A stretch of DNA of 64,000 nucleotides from Streptomyces kanamyceticus (lineage in GTDB: Bacteria > Actinomycetota > Actinomycetes > Streptomycetales > Streptomycetaceae): the NCBI RefSeq assembly GCF_008704495.1, contig NZ_CP023699.1:5332001-5396000 (forward strand). Direction: 5' to 3'. The notes under the pieces are model-generated. The model was given only the letters and a program-made list of their open reading frames with translations, did no database searches and was not told the origin of the DNA. A program made the translations under genes and the position numbers. Shown piece after piece: positions 9,060 through 18,305 of the stretch. Within the stretch, counting starts at the first letter, position 1, and every line of letters starts with the position of its first letter.

Positions 9060-10271
9060 TCAAGCCCGCAACACGCCAAGCGCCCGCCGAGCAACCTCCC
9101 TCCCAATAGGGAGAGACGCCGTCGCAGCAGGCGAGGGCGCGTTCAGCACATGAACCGCCCGCGGCCCCTCCCGGATGAGAAAGTCATCGACCAGCGTCCC
9201 GTCCCGCAGCACCGCCTGCGCCCGCACCCCGGCGGGATGAGGCACCAGGTCACCGGGATCGACCGCGGGCAGCAGCCTCCGCACCGCATCGGTGAACGCG
9301 GACTTGGAGAGGGAACGCCGCAGCTCACCCGCCCCGTACCGCCAGTGGCGGCGGGCTATGTGCCAGGAGCCGGGCCACGCCAGGGTCCCGGCGAGCTCAC
9401 GGGGACGCACGACCGGCCACCGATACCCCTCGCGGGCGAGCGCCGGCACCGCGTTCGGCCCCACGTGCACGCCCCCGTCGATGCCCCGGGTGAGGTGCAC
9501 GCCGAGGAAGGGGAAGGCCGGGTCGGGCACGGGATAGACGAGGCCGCGCACGAGCTCGGGCCTGGCCAGTTCGTAGTACTCCCCCCGGAAGGGCACGATC
9601 CGCATCCGCGGGTCGTCGCCCGTGCGGCGCGCGATCTCGTCGCAGTGCAGCCCCGCGCAGTTCACCAGGGCCCGGGCCCGCAGCACCGCCCCGTCCGCCG
9701 TACGCACCGCGACGCCGAGCGCGGCACGGCGGTCGATGTGGACGGCCTCACCGCCCGCTCCGTAGCGGATCTCGGCCCCGGAGGCTTCGGCGAGGTGCGC
9801 GGCCACCGCTCCGTAGTCACAGATTCCGGTCGTGCCGACGTGGATGGCGGCGAGGCCGCGGACCTCCGGTTCGTACTCACCGATCTGGGCGGGGCCCAGC
9901 TCGCGCACCGGAATGCCGTTCTCCCTGCCGCGCTGGACCAGGGCGTGCAGCCGGGGGAGCTCGGCGCGCTCCGTGGCGACGATCAGCTTGCCGGTGACCT
10001 CGTGCGCGATGCCGTACTCCGCGCAGAACTTGACCATCTCGGCGGCGCCACGGACCGCGTACTTCGCCTTCAGGGAGCCGGGGCGGTAGTAGATGCCGCT
10101 GTGGATCACGCCGCTGTTGCGCCCCGTCTGGTGCGTGGCCGGGCCCTGCTCCTTCTCCAGGACGGTCACCCGGGTGCCGGGAGCGGAGCGCGTGAGGGCA
10201 TACGCCGTCGACAGGCCGACGATCCCGCCGCCGATCACCAGCACGTCGCAGTCGTACGCGACCTTCTTCAC
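9060..10271 (-). CDS. lhgO: L-2-hydroxyglutarate oxidase
   Basis: The 403-residue protein starts with a dinucleotide-binding fold (DVLVIGGGIVGLSTAYAL, residues 9-26). The LhgO/YgaF signature THQTGRNSGVIHSGIYY follows near residue 46, where the FAD-contacting residues lie. The DAO-type C-terminal segment ends with VLNAPSPAATASLPIG. It should oxidise L-2-hydroxyglutarate to 2-oxoglutarate, a metabolite repair reaction, using FAD. The start is GTG 10271 with a strong ribosome site (GGGAGGTGA) 6-7 bases upstream. Other FAD amino acid or glycerol-3-phosphate oxidases are possible, but the signature favours LhgO. Confidence 0.9.
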   Translation of the reverse strand: MKKVAYDCDVLVIGGGIVGLSTAYALTRSAPGTRVTVLEKEQGPATHQTGRNSGVIHSGIYYRPGSLKAKYAVRGAAEMVKFCAEYGIAHEVTGKLIVATERAELPRLHALVQRGRENGIPVRELGPAQIGEYEPEVRGLAAIHVGTTGICDYGAVAAHLAEASGAEIRYGAGGEAVHIDRRAALGVAVRTADGAVLRARALVNCAGLHCDEIARRTGDDPRMRIVPFRGEYYELARPELVRGLVYPVPDPAFPFLGVHLTRGIDGGVHVGPNAVPALAREGYRWPVVRPRELAGTLAWPGSWHIARRHWRYGAGELRRSLSKSAFTDAVRRLLPAVDPGDLVPHPAGVRAQAVLRDGTLVDDFLIREGPRAVHVLNAPSPAATASLPIGREVARRALGVLRA

Positions 10272-10360
10272 CGCGCCTCACCTCCCACCACAGATAGTGC
10301 CCTGCGCCACTGACATCGCCCTCAAACCTGGGACGGCGGATCCTCTCCGGCCGCTCCGCG

Positions 10361-10439
10361 CGGGTTAACCCGGGCCCACCCGTTCGTTCACGTGCGGGCC
10401 CGGGTCCGCGTCGGGTGCCCGGGGGAGCTCCCCGGGCAC
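10361..10439. terminator. Two consecutive GC hairpins after the TPR regulator gene
   Basis: The gap between the TPR regulator (minus, ending at 10452) and the LhgO gene holds two stems. ACCCGGGCCC (10368-10377) pairs with GGGCCCGGGT (10396-10405), and GTGCCCGGGG (10415-10424) pairs with CCCCGGGCAC (10430-10439) around a 5-base loop. CGGGTTAACCCG (10361-10372) is a further perfect palindrome. Reading on the minus strand, the second stem follows the regulator's stop by 13 bases and is the likely terminator. Confidence 0.65.
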
Positions 10440-10451
10440 GGCGGCGGCCCC

Positions 10452-11888
10452 TCAGGCGGGAGCCATCAGCAACGGCCTTGCCCGCTCGCGCAGTTCCACC
10501 ACGCGCGGCTCGTCCCCGTAGGGCTCCAAGCGGTGCAGCAGGTCCCGTACGTACTCCGTGGTCCGCGCGGAGGAGATCCGCCCGGCGACCTCCAGGGCCC
10601 GCGTCCCCTGCTCGCACGCCGCGTCGAGGTTCCCTGACTCCAGCTCGGCGACCGCCGACACCACCAGGCGCAAGCCGTGGGAGCGCACGAACTCCTCCGT
10701 GGGCCGGGACAGCGCCTGCTCGGTGAAGCGGCGCACCTGACGGGGTGCCTTCAGGTCGCGGTAGCACTCGGCGGCGTCGGCCGCGAAGCGGTCGTAGGAG
10801 TAGAAGCCGAGCCAGGACGGGTCGTTGTCGCCGTCCCTGGCCCGCTCGAGCCAGCCCTCGGCGGCCCGCAGCGCGGCGCCCGCCGCCTGTGCGTCGTTGG
10901 CACGCGCGTGTGCCCGTGCCTCGACGAGCCGGAAGAAGCTCATGGTCCGCGCGGTGGCCAGGCCGCGGTTGCGTTCGAGCGCGGCCTGCGCGAGGTCGAC
11001 CCCCTCGTCGCCGAAGCCGCGGTAGGTGGCCTGGAGGGACATGGAGGCGAGGACGTATCCCCCGAGGGGCACGTCCGCCGCCGCGCGCGCGAGCCGCAGC
11101 GCCTGGATGTAGTAGCGCTGGGCGGCTTCCTGCTGGCCCGTGTCGAAGGCCATCCACCCGGCGAGGCGGGTCAGCTCGGCGGACGCCCCGAACAGGGCGC
11201 GGCCGACCTCGTCGGAGTACGACCCGAGCAGCAGCGGCGCCGCCTCGACCCGCAGGCACTCGGGGACCATCGACGAACGCCAGTCGCCGCCGCCGTACTT
11301 GGAGTCCCAGCGCCGCGCGTCCTCCGCGGCCTCTCGCAGCTTCAGTACGTCGCTGTGCCCGACCTTCAGGGGCGCGCCGGTGTCGTCGGCGGGCACGGGG
11401 TCCTTGGAGACGTCGCGGGCGACCGAGCTGTCGGCCGGAGTTATCAGCCAGCGCGATGCGGGCGTCGCGTAGGCGCTCACCGCGAACGAACCGGCGAGGG
11501 ACTGCCAGATGCCGCCGCTGCCCGCGCGGCGGCCCGCGAGATCGAGACGGTAGAGCTCGGTCGCCGACTTCACCGCCGCTCCCACGTCACGAGGGAAGGC
11601 GAGGCCCACCTCGGGGGCGGGGTCCGCGTCCGCGAGACCGATCTCGTGCAGCGGCACCGGGCGGCCGAGCTTCTGCCCGATGGCCGCCGCGATCAGATGG
11701 GGCGCGGCTCCCTGGGGCACCATGCCCTTGGACACCCAGCGCGCCACCGATGTCTTGTCGTAACGAAGCGTCAACCCGCGTTGAGCGCCAAGGTCGTTGA
11801 CCCTGCGCGCGAGTCCCGCATTGCTGATTCCCGCGAGGGCGAGAACGGTGCCGAGCTTTTCGTTCGGCCCGCGTTGCTCCCTGGACAT
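10452..11888 (-). CDS. HTH/TPR transcriptional regulator
   Basis: The 478-residue protein begins with a putative helix-turn-helix region ([20 protein letters not shown]; residues 10-30). A long alpha-helical region with tetratricopeptide character follows ([31 protein letters not shown] and similar). This layout resembles Streptomyces regulators of differentiation and antibiotic production such as NsdA, but I cannot claim orthology. The ATG at 11888 (MSREQRGPN) follows a GAGGGGTGG stretch and begins where the conserved-looking sequence begins. The longer frame to 12086 adds low-quality Arg/Pro sequence. It stands alone, divergent from the asparagine-synthetase-like gene across an 800-bp region. 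Confidence 0.75.
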   Translation of the reverse strand: MSREQRGPNEKLGTVLALAGISNAGLARRVNDLGAQRGLTLRYDKTSVARWVSKGMVPQGAAPHLIAAAIGQKLGRPVPLHEIGLADADPAPEVGLAFPRDVGAAVKSATELYRLDLAGRRAGSGGIWQSLAGSFAVSAYATPASRWLITPADSSVARDVSKDPVPADDTGAPLKVGHSDVLKLREAAEDARRWDSKYGGGDWRSSMVPECLRVEAAPLLLGSYSDEVGRALFGASAELTRLAGWMAFDTGQQEAAQRYYIQALRLARAAADVPLGGYVLASMSLQATYRGFGDEGVDLAQAALERNRGLATARTMSFFRLVEARAHARANDAQAAGAALRAAEGWLERARDGDNDPSWLGFYSYDRFAADAAECYRDLKAPRQVRRFTEQALSRPTEEFVRSHGLRLVVSAVAELESGNLDAACEQGTRALEVAGRISSARTTEYVRDLLHRLEPYGDEPRVVELRERARPLLMAPA

Positions 11889-12111
11889 GCGCCACCCCTC
11901 GACACAGACGGCTGCCGGGCAGTGGCTGGACCGCGCGGCATTCGTGCTGCGTTCCCCCGAAGGCAGCGGCACCCGCGGCCACGCGCACCGTGACGTGAGC
12001 CCCGGTCGTCGTGGCCGGAATCCCGGCCGCAAGAGCGTTTGGCCGATCCTCCAGGTATATGCCTCCGCGAAAACATCAGCACACACAGCGTAGTTCGCCG
12101 CATCCCAAGCG

Positions 12112-12342
12112 TTAAGAGGCCCAGTTCCGTATGGCGAGATTGTTGTCCGTACGGAAGTGCGGCGTCGTCACTGCGTGCTCCCGGCGTGTGGCCGTGCGCC
12201 TGTGCGTGCGCTCTTCTCCGGCCATGGCGGGAGCGCTTCCATTGGCGATGCGTGGGTCGGCCCGCTGCGCTGGAGTCAGTGGGCTGGGGGACACCGCCGC
12301 CTCCATCCCCGCGGGCGGCGGACCGGTCCGGGAGGCGAACAC
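12112..12342 (-). CDS. Possible 76-residue hypothetical protein
   Basis: A GTG-started frame of 76 codons ends with TAA (12112-12114), just upstream of the TPR regulator's leader and on the same strand. About four fifths of its codons end in G or C, which is compatible with coding but weaker than neighbouring genes. The C-terminal half is rich in Arg, Thr and His ([18 protein letters not shown]). An internal ATG ([10 protein letters not shown]) is an alternative start. The 5' end coincides with a strong stem-loop that would hide a ribosome site. No family is recognised, and it may be spurious. Confidence 0.3.
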   Translation of the reverse strand: MFASRTGPPPAGMEAAVSPSPLTPAQRADPRIANGSAPAMAGEERTHRRTATRREHAVTTPHFRTDNNLAIRNWAS

Positions 12343-12354
12343 CGCCTCCCGGAC
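12326..12354. terminator. 11-bp perfect stem-loop, possible terminator or attenuator
   Basis: GTCCGGGAGGC (12326-12336) and GCCTCCCGGAC (12344-12354) are perfect inverted copies around a 7-base loop. No recognised gene ends here on either strand, so it is either a terminator of an unrecognised transcript or a leader structure upstream of the asparagine-synthetase-like gene. Confidence 0.5.
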
Positions 12355-12664
12355 TGTGTGTTGCCTTCGAACGGTTCCTGCGTGGGCGCATCACAGGCCG
12401 ATTTGGCCGAAAACCGCCCCTCGAAAGAAGCGGGCATTTCGCCCATGTGCCAGGGGAGAGCAAGGAGAAGGGTATCGTTCTGCCCTTCAACTAACGCCCA
12501 TACAGGGCGCATTCGCCGCCGCACGAGCGGCCCCGTAGCCCCTCCCGCACGCCTCCTTCGTGGCAGCATGGGACCCCAGTTCCTTGGCGTACTGGTCGTC
12601 CCGAGCTCCGTCGGCACCTTCGCCGGATCCGTCGACGGTTCGTCCACAGCCTGTGGAGGCAGCG

Positions 12665-14752
12665 ATGCGGTGGTTGGTGGGGTGGAGCAGTACCGCCGCG
12701 AGGGCCTCGGTGGTGGGCTCGGCCGGTGCCACCGGAGACAACGGCGAGACCGTGCACCCGGTGGGCTCCCAACTCCTGTGGGGCGACCCGGATCCGCTCT
12801 GGGCGGTCGGCGACTGGCGCGCCGACGAGGTGCGGACCGTGACGGCCGACGAACAGACCAGGATCGCGGTGCTCGGCACCTGCGGGGCGTCCGACGAGGA
12901 GCTCCGGGTGGGCCTGTTCGCCGCGCGCGGCGGCGCCCTGCGGCACCTGACCGCGTGGTCCGGCAGCTACACCGCGGTCGTCCAGGTCGGCCGCCGCATG
13001 ATGATCGCCGGTGATCTCGCGGGCGCCCGTCCCGTGTTCTACACCCCGTGGGCGGACGGCACGGCCTACGCGACCGCCGCACTGCCCCTGGCGGACCTCA
13101 TCGAGGCCCACCTGGACATCGGCCACCTCGCGGCCCTGCTCGCCGCCCCCGACGTCCCCGAGGCGCTGCACGACTCCACGCCCTACCAGGGCGTGCGGCG
13201 CGTGCCCCCGGGGCACGCACTGATCCTGCGCGCGGGCGCACGGGAGATCGCCGGATACGAGGCCGTCGCCTCGCTCGCCGTCGCCGCGCCGTCGACCGAC
13301 GCCGACAGCGCAGTGGACGGCGTGCGCGACGCCCTCGTGGAGGCCGTGCGCGCCCGGCTCACCGCCCCGCGCCACGTGCCGGGCATGGACGTCGACCCGG
13401 GCCCGGTGCCCGGCATGGGCCCCGCGGAACGGCGCGCGGCGCGCGGCATGCCCGTGCCCGGCATCGGAGCCGACCTCTCCGGAGGACCCGCTTCTGGAAC
13501 CCTCGCCCTCCTTGCGGCCGGGCTGCCCGGCATGCCCGGCACGGTCCTGGGCCACGGCACGGGCGCGGGGGAGCGGCTCCTCGCCGTCACCTTCAACGAC
13601 CTGGCCGTCAACGGCCGCGAGGCCGAACTGGAACGCGCGGGCGCCATCGCCGCCAACCCCCGGCTGCACCACGTGGTGGTCGCCGCGGGCGAGGACGCCC
13701 TGCCCTACGCCGACCTGGAAGGCCCCCTGACGGACGAGCCGAGCGCCGCCCTGGTGACCGCCCAACGCCACCGCGCCCGGCTCTCCTCCGGCAGCGCGGA
13801 CCACTTCACGGGCTACGGAGCCCGGCAGGTGCTCGACGCCCACCCGGCCCGCCTCGCCGACCTCCTGATGGACCGCAAGCGCCGCCATCTGGTGCGCCCC
13901 GTGGCCGCGTTGGCGAAGGCCGACGGCTCGGTGATGGTCCCCGCGCGCGTGTACGGCGCGGCCCGCAAGCTCGCCAGGATGCCGCACCGCGCGGGCGTCG
14001 AGTCGCTCGCCGACCGCCTTCTGCAGCGGCGCTTCGACGAACCGGGAGGAGCCGTGGGGGCGTCGCTCGCCGCCCTCGCATGGGCCAGACCTGGCCCCGC
14101 CGCGCGCTGGCTGACCGGGGAGGCCCTCGCTGAAGTATCGGTTCGCCTCCAGGACACCCGGATGCGGCCCGGCGGCAACCCCGGCCAGCGCCCCGGTGAC
14201 TTCCGCGCGCGGGCGGCCCTCGCCCGGCACGCCGCGGACCTCAGGATCCTGGAACAGGCCGCCGAGGTCCGCTTCCAGCGCCTGCACGCGCCGTTCCTGG
14301 ACAACCAGGTGGTCCGTGCCTGCCGCGCCCTCCCCGAGGCGCTGCGCGTCCAGCCGGGAGCCCGCGCCGAGATCCTGCGCACGGTCCTCGAGGGCGCCGG
14401 AGTCGCCGATCTGCCGCCCGGCTGGGGCGCGCCGTCCCACGCGTCGAACGCGGCCGCCGCCCGCACCGGCCTGCGCGTCGCGGTGGACGACCTGATCGCC
14501 CTCTTCGACACCCCGCTGCTCGCCCAGGCGGGACTGGTCGAGGCCCGCGTCGTCCGCAAGGCGCTGCGCTCGGCGGCCGAGGGCGAGCCCCTCCCACTGG
14601 ACGGCCTCGCCGACCTCGTCTCCACGGAACTGTGGCTGCGCAGGCTGCTGTCGCGAAGAGGAACGTGCTGGACGGGGACTCCAGCACGGCAACGGGCGGT
14701 TCCTACGGGGACTGTGGTTCCGCAGCGGGGGGCCCTCGGGGCCGGGCGCTAG
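12665..14752 (+). CDS. Asparagine-synthetase-like protein (lasso-cyclase-like), orphan
   Basis: The 695-residue protein has an N-terminal glutaminase-like fold without the nucleophilic Cys at position 2 (MRWLVGWSS), and a C-terminal synthetase-like half with the PP-loop region DLSGGPASGTLALL near residue 268. The canonical SGGxDS is altered to SGGPASG. Later segments (FLDNQVVRACRALPEALR) match the C-terminal end of Asn synthetases. This overall pattern is that of macrolactam-forming lasso peptide cyclases and related Asn-synthetase homologues in actinobacteria. No precursor, RRE protein or leader protease is nearby, so the substrate is unknown. A Pro-Gly-Met-rich insert (VPGM repeated) precedes the PP-loop. 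The ATG at 12665 has GGAGG 5 bases upstream. Confidence 0.7.
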   Translation: MRWLVGWSSTAARASVVGSAGATGDNGETVHPVGSQLLWGDPDPLWAVGDWRADEVRTVTADEQTRIAVLGTCGASDEELRVGLFAARGGALRHLTAWSGSYTAVVQVGRRMMIAGDLAGARPVFYTPWADGTAYATAALPLADLIEAHLDIGHLAALLAAPDVPEALHDSTPYQGVRRVPPGHALILRAGAREIAGYEAVASLAVAAPSTDADSAVDGVRDALVEAVRARLTAPRHVPGMDVDPGPVPGMGPAERRAARGMPVPGIGADLSGGPASGTLALLAAGLPGMPGTVLGHGTGAGERLLAVTFNDLAVNGREAELERAGAIAANPRLHHVVVAAGEDALPYADLEGPLTDEPSAALVTAQRHRARLSSGSADHFTGYGARQVLDAHPARLADLLMDRKRRHLVRPVAALAKADGSVMVPARVYGAARKLARMPHRAGVESLADRLLQRRFDEPGGAVGASLAALAWARPGPAARWLTGEALAEVSVRLQDTRMRPGGNPGQRPGDFRARAALARHAADLRILEQAAEVRFQRLHAPFLDNQVVRACRALPEALRVQPGARAEILRTVLEGAGVADLPPGWGAPSHASNAAAARTGLRVAVDDLIALFDTPLLAQAGLVEARVVRKALRSAAEGEPLPLDGLADLVSTELWLRRLLSRRGTCWTGTPARQRAVPTGTVVPQRGALGAGR

Positions 14753-14763
14753 GGGGCAGACCT

Positions 14764-14963
14764 AGGGCCTGTCCGGCGGATCATGGCGCTGTCGCGGGGT
14801 GTGGCACGCGCTCCCCCCCCAAGCTCTCGGCTCCGGTTGAGCAAGGGAGGCCCCACTGCGTTGCCGCCCTCCTCCGCCTTGCAGCCGTACGCACCAGGCC
14901 CCGCTCGCCCGCACCGGACGGTGGTCGCCACCCGAGCGCGCCCTGATCCGCCGGACAGGCCCT
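14764..14963. mobile_element. 200-bp MITE-like element with 20-bp perfect terminal inverted repeats
   Basis: AGGGCCTGTCCGGCGGATCA at 14764-14783 is repeated exactly in reverse complement at 14944-14963. The 160 bases between carry no gene-like sequence. The size, the perfect ends and the non-coding centre are those of a miniature inverted-repeat transposable element. No transposase is present, so it would need one supplied elsewhere. I see no clear target duplication: the flanks are CCT on the left and GGT on the right. It sits 69 bases before the SARP regulator's start. Confidence 0.75.
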
Positions 14964-15031
14964 GGTCCCCGCGCCACCCGGCAGAAGGCAAACCCCGCGC
15001 CCCGACGCGCCGCGCCAGGGAGAATGGGCCG

Positions 15032-18000
15032 GTGCGGTACGGAATCCTGGGCGCCACCGAGGCGTATGACGAACAAGGCACGCCCCTGTCGGTGGGCGGC
15101 CCGCGGCTGCGGGCCCTGCTGGCCGCCCTCGCGCTGCGTGCCGACCGCACGATCGCCGTGGAGGCCCTCATCGACGAGGTCTGGGCCGACGCCGAGGACC
15201 CGCCGGCCGACGCCCCCGCCGCCCTCCAGGCCCTGGTCGGCCGGTTGCGCCGCGCCCTGGGCAGGGACGCCGTCGCGTCGGACCCCGGCGGCTACCGGCT
15301 CGCCGTCGACCCCGACGACGTCGACCTGCACCGTTTCGAGCGCCTCGCGCGCGAGGGCGGGGCGCTGCTCGACCGAGGGGAGCCGGAGACCGCAGCCCGT
15401 CTCCTCCGTGCGGGCCTCGCCCTGTGGCGCGGGCCCGCACTCGCCGACCTGCCCGACCGCTCCGCCGCCACCCGTCCCGAGGCCCGGCGCACCGAGGCCG
15501 TCCGCACGCGGATCGAGGCGGACCTGCTGCTCGGGCACGCCCCCGACGTCGTACCGGAGTTGCGGGAACTGACCACCGTCCATCCGTACGACGAGCCGCT
15601 GCACGCCCTCCTGATCCGCGCCCTGCGCGACGCCGGCCGCGGGGCCGACGCACTCGCCGCCTACGAGGAGGCACGCCGCACACTCGCCGACGGGCTCGGC
15701 GCGGATCCGGGTCCGGAACTGCGAGCGCTGCACGGGGAGTTGCTGCGGCTGCCGGAGAGGGCGGGGCGACCGGAACGGCCCGAGCGGCCCGCCCGCCCCG
15801 AGCCCCCCGAGCGCTCCGAAAGGCCCGAGCGCCCCGAACGTCCCGCGCGGAACGGGAACATCCGCACCCGCTTGACGTCTTTCGTCGGGCGGGAACCCGA
15901 ACTCGACGCCATCCGTTCCGACATGCACAGGGCCCGCCTCGTCACCCTCACCGGACCGGGCGGTTCCGGCAAGACCCGTCTCGCCGAGGAAGCCGCCGCC
16001 GGGCATCCGAAGGCATGGCTGGCCGAGCTCGCCCCGCTCGACCATCCCGAGGCGGTGCCCGGCGCCGTCGTCAGCGCGCTCGGTCTGCGCGAGACCGTGC
16101 TGATGACCAGCGAGCTGACCGCTGCGCAGGACGACCCGGTCGCCCTGCTCGTCGAGTACTGCGCCCCGCGCAGCCTGCTCCTGATCCTTGACAACTGCGA
16201 ACACGTGATCGGCGCGGCGGCCGAACTGGCCGAGACCCTCCTCACCCGCTGCCCTGACCTCACCATCGTCGCCACCAGCCGCGAACCCCTGGGCGTACCG
16301 GGCGAGTCCGTGCGCCCCGTCGAGCCGCTCCCGCCCGACCCGGCGCACCGGCTGTTCACCGAGCGGGCCGCCGTGGTGCGGCCGGGATTCGACCTCGCGC
16401 AGGACGCCGAGGCCGTCGCCGAGATCTGCCGCCGTCTGGACGGCCTTCCGCTCGCCATCGAACTGGCCGCCGCCCGCCTGCGGATGCTCACCCCGCGCCA
16501 GATCGCCGACCGCCTCGACGACCGCTTCCGGCTGCTCACCAGCGGCGCCCGCACGGTACTGCCCCGCCAACAGACCCTGCGCGCCGTCGTCGACTGGTCC
16601 TGGGACCTGCTCGGGGAGGCCGAGCGCACGGTCCTGCGCGAGGTGTCCGTCTTCGCGGGCGGCTGGGACCTGGAGGCCGCCGACGAGGTCTGCACGGGCC
16701 CGGCCACCGACCTGATCGGCGCGCTCGTCGACAAGTCCCTGATCGTGGCCACGCCCGCCGACGAGGCCGCGGGCAGCGGCATGCGGTACCGCATGCTGGA
16801 GACCATCCACGAGTACGCGAGCGAGCGCGCGGCCGAGACCCCCGAGCTGCTCGCCGCCGCCCAGTCCCGCCACCGCGCGTACTTCGGCGGGCTCGTCGCC
16901 AGGGCCGAGGCCATGCTCAGGTCCGCGGCGCAACTGCCGTGGATCCAGCGCCTGGAGACCGAGCTCGACAACATCCGCGCGGCCCTCCAACGCGGCCTCG
17001 ACGCCGAAGCCGTGGGCGAGGCGATCCAACTCGCCCTGAACACCGCCTGGTTCTGGTGGCTGCGCAACTACCGCAGGGAGGGCGCCGACTGGCTGGCCCG
17101 CCTCCTGCGCCTCGCCCCGCAGGTCACCGCCCTGCCCGAGGACGATCCGCTCTACTGGCCGTGGATGGAGGCGCGGCTCCTCCACCTGTTCCTGGTGGAG
17201 GAGTCCAGGATGTCGGGATCGATCCTCGCCGAGGGCGCGGAGCGGATGGAGTACGTGGCGCAGGTGCGCCGCGCCTTCGACAGGGAGGGCCCCGAGTCCG
17301 CCCGCTTCCCCGGCCTGATCTGGCCGTTCACCATCTTCTTCACCGGCGGCCTGCCCAAGGACGCCCGGCCCGCCCTGGACCGGTCGATCGCCAACTGCCG
17401 GACGTACGGCGGCGACTGGGAGCTCAGCGTCGTCCTGATGTTCCGTACGCACATGGCCGTCGACACCCCGGGCAACCTCTCGGGTGTCGACGAGGACCTC
17501 GAAGAGCTCAGGACGCTGAGCCGCCGGGCGGGCGACCGCTGGCTGCGCGCGCAGGTCAGCAGCGCGAGGGGCGAGGCCGCGTTGGCCCGCAGTCACTACG
17601 AGGAGGCGCGTGCCGCCTTCGAGGACGCACTGCGGCTCGCCTACGAAGTGGGCGCCTATGCGGAGACGTCCTTCCTGATGGCCAGGCTCGCCGAACTCAC
17701 CTACTACGAGGGCAGCTCCGCCATGGCGTCGAAGATGCTGGACGAGGCGACCGAGGAGGCCGACCGCTACGGAGTGGCGGACTCACGCGCCTTCGTACGG
17801 ATGCTGCGGGCGATGATGGCGCTGGACGAGGGCGACCCCACGCTCGCCCGCGAGCTGTGCGAGGAGTCCCGCCACGAGGCCGGGATCGGCTCCCCGCCAC
17901 CGCAGGTCACCGCGGTCCTGAGCGGCCTCGAAGCCCAGGTCGTCGCCCTCAGCGACGGACCGGACGACGGCCTGCCGATCCTGGTCGAGGCCCTGCGGGC

Positions 18001-18301
18001 GGCCGTGGACACGCAGTGCTCCGAGGTGGTCGTGGCGTCCCTGGTGGACACCGCCGCCAGGCTCCTGAGCGAGATCGGCGACCATGTGCGCGCGGTGCGC
18101 GTGCTGGCCGTCGCCACCCGGCTGCGGGCGGGCTACCGACGCCCGGCGCGGGCCGCGGCCGACGCGAAGCAGGTCGAGACGCTGGCCCGCGCCGCCCTCG
18201 GCGCCCGGCGCTACGAGGCCGAGGCGGGCACGGGCGCCACGCTCACGACCGAGGGCGTCTGCACGGAACTGATCGCGTCGGCGACCGCGACCGCCGACTG
18301 A
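15032..18301 (+). CDS. AfsR/SARP-family regulator with NB-ARC ATPase and TPR-like region
   Basis: The 1089-residue protein starts with an OmpR-like winged-helix DNA-binding domain (residues 1-90). A bacterial transcriptional activation domain (BTAD, about 97-240) and a Pro/Arg/Glu-rich linker (RPERPERPARPEPPERSERP near residue 250) come next. An NB-ARC/AAA-type ATPase follows, with Walker A GPGGSGKTR near 308 and Walker B LLLILDNCEH near 379. Helical TPR-like repeats fill the C-terminal half. Such proteins activate antibiotic or developmental genes in Streptomyces. The GTG at 15032 follows AGGGAGA by 8 bases. The upstream in-frame sequence is MITE DNA. It has no biosynthetic cluster beside it, and it ends 4 bases from the convergent sigma gene. 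Confidence 0.88.
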   Translation: MRYGILGATEAYDEQGTPLSVGGPRLRALLAALALRADRTIAVEALIDEVWADAEDPPADAPAALQALVGRLRRALGRDAVASDPGGYRLAVDPDDVDLHRFERLAREGGALLDRGEPETAARLLRAGLALWRGPALADLPDRSAATRPEARRTEAVRTRIEADLLLGHAPDVVPELRELTTVHPYDEPLHALLIRALRDAGRGADALAAYEEARRTLADGLGADPGPELRALHGELLRLPERAGRPERPERPARPEPPERSERPERPERPARNGNIRTRLTSFVGREPELDAIRSDMHRARLVTLTGPGGSGKTRLAEEAAAGHPKAWLAELAPLDHPEAVPGAVVSALGLRETVLMTSELTAAQDDPVALLVEYCAPRSLLLILDNCEHVIGAAAELAETLLTRCPDLTIVATSREPLGVPGESVRPVEPLPPDPAHRLFTERAAVVRPGFDLAQDAEAVAEICRRLDGLPLAIELAAARLRMLTPRQIADRLDDRFRLLTSGARTVLPRQQTLRAVVDWSWDLLGEAERTVLREVSVFAGGWDLEAADEVCTGPATDLIGALVDKSLIVATPADEAAGSGMRYRMLETIHEYASERAAETPELLAAAQSRHRAYFGGLVARAEAMLRSAAQLPWIQRLETELDNIRAALQRGLDAEAVGEAIQLALNTAWFWWLRNYRREGADWLARLLRLAPQVTALPEDDPLYWPWMEARLLHLFLVEESRMSGSILAEGAERMEYVAQVRRAFDREGPESARFPGLIWPFTIFFTGGLPKDARPALDRSIANCRTYGGDWELSVVLMFRTHMAVDTPGNLSGVDEDLEELRTLSRRAGDRWLRAQVSSARGEAALARSHYEEARAAFEDALRLAYEVGAYAETSFLMARLAELTYYEGSSAMASKMLDEATEEADRYGVADSRAFVRMLRAMMALDEGDPTLARELCEESRHEAGIGSPPPQVTAVLSGLEAQVVALSDGPDDGLPILVEALRAAVDTQCSEVVVASLVDTAARLLSEIGDHVRAVRVLAVATRLRAGYRRPARAAADAKQVETLARAALGARRYEAEAGTGATLTTEGVCTELIASATATAD

Positions 18302-18305
18302 CGTC

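Larger units (their letters stand above)
11889..12664. other. Long divergent intergenic region with a possible small gene and a hairpin
   Basis: This 776-bp region lies between the divergent TPR regulator and the asparagine-synthetase-like gene and must contain both promoters. It contains one plausible small minus-strand ORF (12112-12342) and one strong hairpin (12326-12354), listed separately. I searched the 180 bases just before the plus-strand gene for a lasso-type precursor peptide and found no convincing one. GC content is locally lower near 12040-12120 and 12410-12490. Confidence 0.5.

Noticed and set aside
9877..11259. Long minus-strand frame over the TPR regulator
   Set aside because: Gly/Arg/Ala-rich translation typical of an out-of-frame GC shadow. 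The overlapping frame at 10452-11888 has recognisable domains.
12500..12664. Lasso precursor peptide before the asparagine-synthetase-like gene
   Set aside because: An ATG at about 12568 opens a frame (MGPQFLGVLVV...) but it continues without a stop into the synthetase gene and lacks a leader-core pattern.
14783..15031. N-terminal extension of the SARP regulator
   Set aside because: It runs through the MITE and has unconserved Pro/Arg-rich composition. The GTG at 15032 has a ribosome site and fits the domain start.
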